Shown here: piece by piece, positions 6,778 to 13,080 of the stretch
Numbering within the stretch: the stretch's first letter is position 1
How the letters are laid out: the number at the start of each line of letters is the position of its first letter
Source: Caryophanales bacterium UBA6768
GTDB taxonomy: Bacteria > Bacillota > Bacilli > Bacillales_D > Amphibacillaceae
Assembly: GCA_002453315.1 (NCBI GenBank)
Contig: DKGO01000154.1
Coordinates: forward strand, 1 to 13,080
Direction: 5' to 3'
Length of the DNA: 13,080 nt
Program-made: the position numbers and the translations under genes
The notes under the pieces: generated by a model
What the model saw: only the letters and a program-made list of their open reading frames with translations
The model's database searches: none
Told to the model about the DNA's origin: nothing

Positions 6778-7554
6778 ATGAAGGCGTATTTCGAAGAGAT
6801 TAAAAAACGGAATGATTTATTAATTTATTTAGTAAAATCGGGACTAAAAGCGGAACATCGAAATAGTTATTTAGGATACTTTTGGTGGCTATTAGATCCT
6901 TTATTAAATATAGCAGTATATTACTTTCTAGTAGTCATTATTTTACAAAGGGGTGGAGAAGACTACGCTGTATTTTTAGTTATAGGTTTAGTAGTTTGGA
7001 GATGGATTAGTTCTTCCATAAATACATCTGCTAAATCAATATTACGTTATAGTTCGATTATTAATCAGGTGTATTTACCCAAATTTGTATTTCCACTTTC
7101 TTTTACATTTACACAACTTATTAACTTTTTATTTGGATTAATCGTCATTGCCTTATTTTTAACGGTTTTTGGGGTCGTTCCTACATGGCATATCGTGTTC
7201 TTGCCTTATCTAATTGTTATAACAATTGCCTTTTTGTTAGCAATTGGCCTAGTTTTAGGATATATTACAGTTTTTATCCGTGATATAGATAACATTTTAA
7301 CACATGTGATAAGAATATTTTTCTATGCATCTCCAATTATTTGGGAAGGTGGAAGATTACCACCTGAATATGGACTGATTGTTGCAATTAATCCGATAGC
7401 AATTATTGTCAATGCTTATCGGGATATTTTAATGTATCACCAAGCACCATCATTTATACCATTAGGTATTATTTTAGTGTTATCTACTATTATCATTGTC
7501 TACATGATGTATCATTTTAGTAAAAACGAACATAAAATTATTAAAGCATTATAA
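6778..7554 (+). CDS. Polysaccharide/teichoic acid ABC exporter permease, TagG/Wzm type
   Basis: This 258-residue membrane protein of the ABC-2 permease family has roughly six hydrophobic spans. Family hallmarks are seen: an N-terminal amphipathic helix followed by HRNSYLGYFWWLLDPLLN at 27-44, the cytoplasmic loop FIRDIDNI at 166-173, and FFYASPIIWE at 181-190, then NPIAIIVNAYRDIL at 205-218 before the last span. TagG and Wzm proteins of this kind dimerise and move undecaprenyl-diphosphate-linked teichoic acid or polysaccharide across the membrane. The ATPase gene follows after 50 bases, as usual for these pairs. The ribosome binding site is weak (GGTG at 6764-6767). I cannot tell wall teichoic acid from another lipid-linked polymer as the substrate. 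Confidence 0.9.
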   Translation: MKAYFEEIKKRNDLLIYLVKSGLKAEHRNSYLGYFWWLLDPLLNIAVYYFLVVIILQRGGEDYAVFLVIGLVVWRWISSSINTSAKSILRYSSIINQVYLPKFVFPLSFTFTQLINFLFGLIVIALFLTVFGVVPTWHIVFLPYLIVITIAFLLAIGLVLGYITVFIRDIDNILTHVIRIFFYASPIIWEGGRLPPEYGLIVAINPIAIIVNAYRDILMYHQAPSFIPLGIILVLSTIIIVYMMYHFSKNEHKIIKAL

Positions 7555-7604
7555 GGGAAAGATTTGAAGGTTTTTAATTATTTGTTATTAAAGAGGGAAA
7601 CAAC

Positions 7605-9140
7605 ATGCTAAGAACAAAAGAAAATTCGGGTATAAATGAAAACAAAGAAGAAGTAATCGAAGCGGATAATATAGGTGTTTTTTATCCTACCAGTCAGAAT
7701 AATGATGATATAAAGTCGTTACTTTTACACCAGTTTAAAAGAAAAAAAACTACAAATAAGAAAAAAAAGTCAAAAGTGATATGGCCATTAAAAGGTATTG
7801 ACTTTACCGGCTTTCAAGGTGAAATACTTGGAATTATTGGGTCCAATGGTGCAGGTAAAACAACGTTAAGTAAAATCATTACAGGTATTCTTAAACATGA
7901 TAAAGGTACCTTAAAGGTAGAAGGTAAGGTCACTGCTTTATTTTCTTTTGGAATGGGATTTAATAAGGAGTTAACCGGGAGAGAAAATGTCTTTTTAAAT
8001 GGGATGATGCTAGGTATTGATAAATTACTAATTGAAAAATACATTAATGAAATCCATGAATTTTCCGATTTAGAAAAATTCTTTGATCAACCAATGAAAT
8101 ATTATTCTAGTGGAATGAAAGCAAGACTGGGATTTAGTGTTGCTGCTCACTTAGAGCCCGAAATACTTATATTAGACGAAGCATTAAATACTGGAGATGC
8201 AAGATTCAGTAAAAAAGCAGCTGAGAAAATGAAGGAGCTAGTGAAAAATGCCAAGATGGTCATTATTGTTACCCATAGCTTACGGTATGCCCAACGAAAT
8301 TGTGACCGCTTATTATGGATAGATAATGGTGTCGTTAGGGAGGATGGCGATCCCAAGACAGTCATTGCAAACTATCGGGCAACTGTTCCACAAATTGTTA
8401 AAAAGAAAAGAAGCTTACAATTAAATAAAACAGAAACAGACATTAAGGAAAATGTTGTAGTGAAGGCAAACAATGTAGGTGTATCTTATAAATTGAGTAG
8501 TGGTCCATTTTGGGCACTGAAAAATATTAATTTTTCGATTTATGAAGGAGAAGTTGTAGGTATTATTGGTCATAATGGAGCAGGGAAAAGTACATTATGC
8601 AAAGTGTTAACAAAAATCCTTGCCCCCGACACTGGTAATATTGAAATTTATGGGGAAACATCATCACTTTTAGGCTACGGCACAGGGTTTAATTCCCAAC
8701 TAACGGGAACAGATAATATATTTTTGAATGCAATGCTGTTAGGCATATCTAAGAAAGTTGTAGAAGAAAAATATGATGAAATAGTACAGTTTTCGGGTTT
8801 AAATAAAATGATTAATAAACCAGTAAAAAACTACTCAAGTGGTATGAAATCTAGATTAGGGTTTAGTATCGCTGCAGTTTTGAAACCAGATATATTTATC
8901 ATTGATGAGGCACTTTCAACAGGAGATTTATCGTTCAGACAACGTGCTACAGAAAGAATTCAAGAAATGATTGATCAAGCTAAAGCGGTGATCATTGTTA
9001 CTCATAGTATGCGTTTTGTTAGACAAGTATGTACGCGTGGCATCTGGATTGAAAAAGGACGAATTCGATTTGACGGTGATGCGGAAGAGGCGGTCGACAA
9101 ATACGAAAAAGAAATGGGCGTTAAATCTAGAAGGAAATAA
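7605..9140 (+). CDS. ABC exporter ATPase with two tandem nucleotide-binding domains, TagH/Wzt type
   Basis: This 511-residue protein has two complete TagH/Wzt-like ATPase domains in one chain. Domain 1 (about 16-258): Walker A GSNGAGKTT at 79-87, signature YSSGM at 167-171, Walker B ILILDE at 187-192, His224. Domain 2 (about 284-503): Walker A GHNGAGKST at 322-330, signature YSSGM at 410-414, Walker B IFIIDE at 430-435, His467. Both domains carry the family's GxGFN..LTG segment (116-124 and 359-368), and both look catalytically intact. Domain 1 has a lysine-rich insertion at 46-57 that domain 2 lacks. A linker of about 25 residues rich in charged residues joins them. B. subtilis TagH has a similar total length, but one ATPase domain plus a C-terminal extension; here the C-terminal half is a second ATPase. 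One chain could therefore form the whole ATP-binding dimer with two permease subunits. Ribosome binding site GAGGG lies seven bases before ATG. No carbohydrate-binding domain is seen. Confidence 0.92.
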   Translation: MLRTKENSGINENKEEVIEADNIGVFYPTSQNNDDIKSLLLHQFKRKKTTNKKKKSKVIWPLKGIDFTGFQGEILGIIGSNGAGKTTLSKIITGILKHDKGTLKVEGKVTALFSFGMGFNKELTGRENVFLNGMMLGIDKLLIEKYINEIHEFSDLEKFFDQPMKYYSSGMKARLGFSVAAHLEPEILILDEALNTGDARFSKKAAEKMKELVKNAKMVIIVTHSLRYAQRNCDRLLWIDNGVVREDGDPKTVIANYRATVPQIVKKKRSLQLNKTETDIKENVVVKANNVGVSYKLSSGPFWALKNINFSIYEGEVVGIIGHNGAGKSTLCKVLTKILAPDTGNIEIYGETSSLLGYGTGFNSQLTGTDNIFLNAMLLGISKKVVEEKYDEIVQFSGLNKMINKPVKNYSSGMKSRLGFSIAAVLKPDIFIIDEALSTGDLSFRQRATERIQEMIDQAKAVIIVTHSMRFVRQVCTRGIWIEKGRIRFDGDAEEAVDKYEKEMGVKSRRK

Positions 9141-9177
9141 TGAAAGCCAATAAAAAGGACGCACATTTGTAGGTGGT

Positions 9178-11100
9178 ATGAAATTGAGAAAAATAATAAG
9201 TATTTTCATGGTTTTTTTTGATTGGCTTTTAATATCAAGAATGAGTGAGCATCAAGGGAAAAAAATTAGTAGCTTAATTCCTAGTAAAATTAAAGAAATA
9301 CTTAAAAGGTATAGTAAGGCATATAAAAACAAATTAGTTGTGAATCAGTATAAAAGTCACTTATATAATTTAGGATTTACTAATCGTACCTTAAAAGAAA
9401 TGACAAATAGATATGCATCAACAGACGAAATTCATTTGAAGAGATTACTGGCATGGGAAATCACCTTATGGTATGCCAATCAATATGCAAAAAGAGATGC
9501 AAAAAATGCCTTGAAATATATAGAGGATGCCAAGTTAGATGAAAAAGATAATGATCAATTAAGAAGAGTTGCTATTGTGGAAGCGGAATGTCTACAACAA
9601 AGTGGCGAGTTAGAAAAAGCATTTCAAGTTCTCAAAGAAGCAAATGAACGAGTATCACATGCAGATATATATTTTGCCTTAGCAAATTTAGAGAAATCAA
9701 TAAAAGACAAATTACATTGGATAAATAAAGCTTTTAAACTATATGAATTAAATCCAATTACTTTTATCAATGAAGTAAATCCCGTTTACGATGACCTAGA
9801 AATGGAAACACAATCTCGAAAAGTAGTAGATAATGAAAAAGTAACAGTTATTTTTCCTGTTTATAATGCTGAAGAAGGGATTCATATTGCAATACAATCT
9901 ATATTGTCTCAAACTTGGCAAAATATAGAGGTTATTATTGTTGATGACCAAAGCACAGATAACACATTTAATATTATAAAAGAATTTGAAAAACAAGATA
10001 CACGTATAAAAGTATTACAAACACCGTCTAACGGGGGACCGTATATAGCTAGAAATATTGCCTTACAAGCTGCATCTGGTGATTATGTCACCGTTAACGA
10101 TGCAGATGATTGGTCACATGAAAAGAAGATCGAAACCCAGGTAAGGCATTTACAGAAAAATAAACAAATTATTGCCAATACATCGGAACATGCTAGATTA
10201 ACAGAAAACTTACAGTTTTACCGACGAGGGACACCTGGAAGATATATATTTCCAAATATGTCCTCGATTATGTTTCGCCGTAAAGAAGTCCTAAATAAGT
10301 TAGGTTTTTGGGATAGTGTACGATTTGCAGCAGACGGAGAATTTAAACGTCGATTTTTAAGAGTGTTTGGGAAAGACAAATTTGTTGATTTAGCAACAGG
10401 TCCTTTATCATTACCACGCCAATCTGTTTCCTCATTAACTGGAAGTTCAGCTTTTGGTTATAATGGATTCTTTATGGGCGTTAGAAAAGAATATGTAGAA
10501 AGTATGGAATATTTTTATGAAACTTGTGAAAGAAGTTTATTAAAATATGATTATCCACAGTTACAGCGACCGTATCCTGTTCCGGAGCCTATGTGGCCAA
10601 ATAAAGAGTTGAAAAATAATGGCTTTCGAACTTTCGATGTAATATTGGCATCTGATTTCCGAACTGTTAAATCTAACGATAGTATTGAAATAACAACGAT
10701 AAAAGAGTGGAAAAAACAGGAAAATTACCGAATTGGTCTTATTCAATTATATCGTTATGATTTAAACTTTGAATTAGAAATTTCTCCTAAAATACGAGAA
10801 TACATAAATGGGGAAAATGTTCAAATGTTAGTTTATGGAGAAAAAATCAAGACAGATCGACTTGTTATTTTTATTGAAGATATAACGATAGATGAACAAA
10901 AGTATATACCCCATATTGAGGCGAAAGAAGTTCATATCATTATCCACTCTACAATTGAAGATAATCTTAGTGAAAAAGTAAAATATTTATTTAATGTTGA
11001 ACCAGTATATTATCCATTAACAAAGGAAGTAAGAAACAGATTAAATGATCAACAAATAAACAACATCACTATCTCAACTAAGGATTGGATGGGTGAATAA
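9178..11100 (+). CDS. Large three-part glycosyltransferase: helical N-domain, GT2 core, unassigned C-domain
   Basis: This 640-residue protein has an N-terminal helical region (about 55-200) with TPR-like helices, including LAWEITLWYAN at 91-101. A GT2 core follows (221-440): VTVIFPVYNAEEG, IIVDDQSTDNT, GGPYIARN, the DxD-type VNDADDWS at 306-313, and a distal FAADGEFKRR at 383-392 that may hold the catalytic acid residue. The C-terminal region (about 485-640) contains GLIQLYRYDL and NGENVQMLVYGEK. It looks like an alternating alpha/beta domain, possibly half of a GT-B fold, but I cannot assign it. The N-terminus has a short hydrophobic stretch, IISIFMVFFDWLLI. Start: AGGTGG at 9171-9176 is only one base from ATG 9178; TTG 9184 would have seven bases and may be the true start. 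The next gene is a paralogue. It is likely a chain-extending or modifying enzyme; substrate unknown. Confidence 0.82.
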   Translation: MKLRKIISIFMVFFDWLLISRMSEHQGKKISSLIPSKIKEILKRYSKAYKNKLVVNQYKSHLYNLGFTNRTLKEMTNRYASTDEIHLKRLLAWEITLWYANQYAKRDAKNALKYIEDAKLDEKDNDQLRRVAIVEAECLQQSGELEKAFQVLKEANERVSHADIYFALANLEKSIKDKLHWINKAFKLYELNPITFINEVNPVYDDLEMETQSRKVVDNEKVTVIFPVYNAEEGIHIAIQSILSQTWQNIEVIIVDDQSTDNTFNIIKEFEKQDTRIKVLQTPSNGGPYIARNIALQAASGDYVTVNDADDWSHEKKIETQVRHLQKNKQIIANTSEHARLTENLQFYRRGTPGRYIFPNMSSIMFRRKEVLNKLGFWDSVRFAADGEFKRRFLRVFGKDKFVDLATGPLSLPRQSVSSLTGSSAFGYNGFFMGVRKEYVESMEYFYETCERSLLKYDYPQLQRPYPVPEPMWPNKELKNNGFRTFDVILASDFRTVKSNDSIEITTIKEWKKQENYRIGLIQLYRYDLNFELEISPKIREYINGENVQMLVYGEKIKTDRLVIFIEDITIDEQKYIPHIEAKEVHIIIHSTIEDNLSEKVKYLFNVEPVYYPLTKEVRNRLNDQQINNITISTKDWMGE

Positions 11101-13080
11101 TGATGGATGAAGTTTATAGTGATAAGGAATTAATCATTAAAAAGGAACAAGTGATGAAACGATTAAAGGAAAAACAACAAATAGAAAATCAAACATATAG
11201 AAAATTAGTTAAACTAGAATCGGAATTTTACTCAATTAAAACTAGTAGGCTTCTCCATGCCATTAAACCGCAAACGATAAAAAGCAAAATCTGGATAATT
11301 GGAGCATATGTATTAAATCGTAGAAATAGAAAGAATTTGTATAGTATAAAATATAAAAACAAACAAGCAGAAAACGACTTGAAAAAATATCGGCAAATGA
11401 TTTATACGAAAGGTTTTACTCATGTAGGACTTGAAAATTTACAAGCCCTTTTTATTAAAACAAACAACAAATATTTAAAACGCGCCATTGCTTGGGAGTT
11501 ATTATTGTGGTATGCAAATAAAAATACAATTTACTCAGCAAAAATGGCTATTTACCATTTAGCTGATGCCTTGAAAGGAACAGTAAGTAAGGACGAAATT
11601 CGCCACAAAACAATTGTTGGTGCAGAATGTTTTAGAAAATTAGGCAAACATGAACGAGCTAAACAGTTAATTTATCATGCTTTAGAAATAAAACAACATC
11701 CTGATTTATTGATGGCTTTGGCTAATCTAGCGGATTCAAATGAAGAAAAAATCAATCTAATAAATAAAGTTTATGAATCATATAAACTAATTCCATTGAA
11801 AATGCCAAACAAATCCAAGCCCTTAGCATATGATGACCTACAAACGATACCACAAAATTTAATTAAGTCAAAAAAACATAAGGTTTCTATCATTTTACCA
11901 GCCTACAATTCGGAAGTTGGTATTAAAATTGCCATTGACTCAATTTTACAACAAACCTGGAATAACATAGAGCTTATTATTGTCGACGATTGTAGTACAG
12001 ATAGTACGGTTGATGTGATTAAAGAATATATGAAAAATGATGATCGAATTAAATTACTTTCAACTGAATTAAACAGTGGACCATATGTGGCAAGAAATAT
12101 TGGTTTAAAGCATGCATCAGGTGAATTTGTTACAATTAATGATGCAGATGACTGGTCCCATTGCCAAAAAATTGAAATTCAAGTAAATCATTTAATTGCT
12201 CATCCACATATTATTGCAAATACCTCTGAACAGGCAAGAATGACAGAGGATTTCTACTTTCATCGTCGTGGCACTAGAGGGAAATATCTTTTTACCAATC
12301 TGTCTTCCTTGCTTTTTAGAAGGAAAGAAGTGATGGATAAATTAGGCTATTGGGATAGTGTTCGCTTTGCCGCGGATGGTGAATTTATGCGCCGTTTATC
12401 CTTAGTTTTTGGGAAAAATACTACCATTGATTTGAAAACTGGACCATTATCATTTCCAAGACAGAGTGACTTATCTTTAACAGGTAATTCTGCCTTTGGA
12501 TATAATGGTTTTTTTATGGGGGCAAGAAAGTTTTACTTTGATTCTTTTAAACAGTATCATCATTTTACAAATGATTTATATTATGGAGAAATTCCTCAAA
12601 AAAGACAATTTCCAGTTCCATATCCGATGTTACCTGCTAGAAAGAAGACAGATAGAAACTTTGATATAGTCATGATAGCAGATTTTTACCGGATAAAAGA
12701 TGATGCAGTCAAATTACTCGTTGAGGAAATTAAGAAAAACCAGGAGTTAGGGTTAAAAACGGGACTTGCTCAAATGTATAAATATGAAGCCGGAATCGAA
12801 AGGTCTTTTCATAAAGTGTTATTCGAACTAATAAACGAAGAAGATGTCCAAATGATAGTTTATGGTGAAGAGATTAATTGTAAGTTAGTCATTATTAGAA
12901 ATGTAAGCAGTTTAGAGCAATGGCAAAAATATTTACCTAAAGTTAATACACTTTATTCAATAATAATAATAGATGAATTATTAGAAAAACAGTATAATAA
13001 GCATAGTAAGATAAATTTACGTAATTGTTTAATGCAAAATATGACTTATTTTGATAATAAAGGTATATGGTATCCTGTTA
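11100..13080 (+). CDS. Second large three-part glycosyltransferase, paralogue of the previous gene; runs off the right edge
   Basis: Partial gene: 660 residues are visible with no stop before the window ends. ATG at 11100 overlaps the preceding stop by one base (TAATG), with GGGTG at 11091-11095 as ribosome binding site. Residues about 8-50 are charged and heptad-like (probable coiled coil). A helical domain follows with AIAWELLLWYAN at 129-140. The GT2 core (261-480) has VSIILPAYNSEVG, IIVDDCSTDST, SGPYVARN, the DxD-type INDADDWS and FAADGEFMRR. The C-terminal domain (about 520 on) has NFDIVMIADF, GLAQMYKYE and EDVQMIVYGEE. From residue 261 to 480 it aligns with residues 221-440 of the preceding protein without a gap, so the two are tandem duplicates. 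It replaces the hydrophobic N-terminus of its partner with the coiled coil. By comparison with the partner, only a few tens of residues should be missing. Substrate unknown. Confidence 0.82.
   Translation, partial: MMDEVYSDKELIIKKEQVMKRLKEKQQIENQTYRKLVKLESEFYSIKTSRLLHAIKPQTIKSKIWIIGAYVLNRRNRKNLYSIKYKNKQAENDLKKYRQMIYTKGFTHVGLENLQALFIKTNNKYLKRAIAWELLLWYANKNTIYSAKMAIYHLADALKGTVSKDEIRHKTIVGAECFRKLGKHERAKQLIYHALEIKQHPDLLMALANLADSNEEKINLINKVYESYKLIPLKMPNKSKPLAYDDLQTIPQNLIKSKKHKVSIILPAYNSEVGIKIAIDSILQQTWNNIELIIVDDCSTDSTVDVIKEYMKNDDRIKLLSTELNSGPYVARNIGLKHASGEFVTINDADDWSHCQKIEIQVNHLIAHPHIIANTSEQARMTEDFYFHRRGTRGKYLFTNLSSLLFRRKEVMDKLGYWDSVRFAADGEFMRRLSLVFGKNTTIDLKTGPLSFPRQSDLSLTGNSAFGYNGFFMGARKFYFDSFKQYHHFTNDLYYGEIPQKRQFPVPYPMLPARKKTDRNFDIVMIADFYRIKDDAVKLLVEEIKKNQELGLKTGLAQMYKYEAGIERSFHKVLFELINEEDVQMIVYGEEINCKLVIIRNVSSLEQWQKYLPKVNTLYSIIIIDELLEKQYNKHSKINLRNCLMQNMTYFDNKGIWYPV

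Noticed and set aside
8928..9209. 93-codon open frame on the minus strand across the end of the double-ATPase gene
   Set aside because: It is antisense to the conserved second ATPase domain and the next gene start, and its translation resembles no protein family I know.
1..13080. CRISPR array, insertion sequence, tRNA or rRNA gene, prophage or integration site
   Set aside because: No regularly spaced repeats, transposase or integrase coding, terminal inverted repeats or structural RNA patterns were seen on either strand.

Overview
The window is AT-rich DNA from a low-GC Gram-positive bacterium, most likely a member of the Bacillaceae/Planococcaceae type. The evidence is a ComK-family competence regulator, a TagO-type wall-polymer initiating enzyme, a TagG/TagH-type exporter, strong AGG-type ribosome binding sites, several TTG starts and sigma-A promoters. 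The species cannot be fixed from the sequence alone.

Layout: (1) 70-531 (+), a short ComK-like protein, followed by a hairpin that may be its terminator. (2) 699-1976 (+), a good sigma-A promoter, a roughly 105-base leader with alternative hairpins, tagO (undecaprenyl-phosphate N-acetylhexosamine-1-phosphate transferase) and a strong terminator. (3) 1995-3308 (-), a convergent gene for a TviB/WbpO-type UDP-N-acetylhexosamine 6-dehydrogenase. (4) 3309-3633, a divergent intergenic region with an extended -10 promoter. (5) 3634 to the right edge (+), a tight operon: GT4, GT4 and GT2 glycosyltransferases, a TagG-type ABC permease, an ABC ATPase with two complete nucleotide-binding domains in one chain, and two large paralogous glycosyltransferases. 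The second of these runs off the right edge.

As a system this looks like a locus for an ABC-exported anionic cell-wall or capsular polysaccharide. TagO would load the lipid carrier, the dehydrogenase would supply a uronic-acid sugar nucleotide, the three smaller glycosyltransferases would build the linkage or repeat, the two large ones could be chain-extending or modifying enzymes, and the ABC exporter would move the lipid-linked polymer outward. No Wzx flippase, Wzy polymerase, glycerol/ribitol-phosphate polymerase or ligase is visible, so polymerisation is probably intracellular. The polymer structure is inference.

The most unusual parts are the tandem double-ATPase, the pair of three-part glycosyltransferases with an uncharacterised C-terminal domain, and the shortened ComK that lacks the region carrying the MecA recognition motif in B. 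subtilis ComK.
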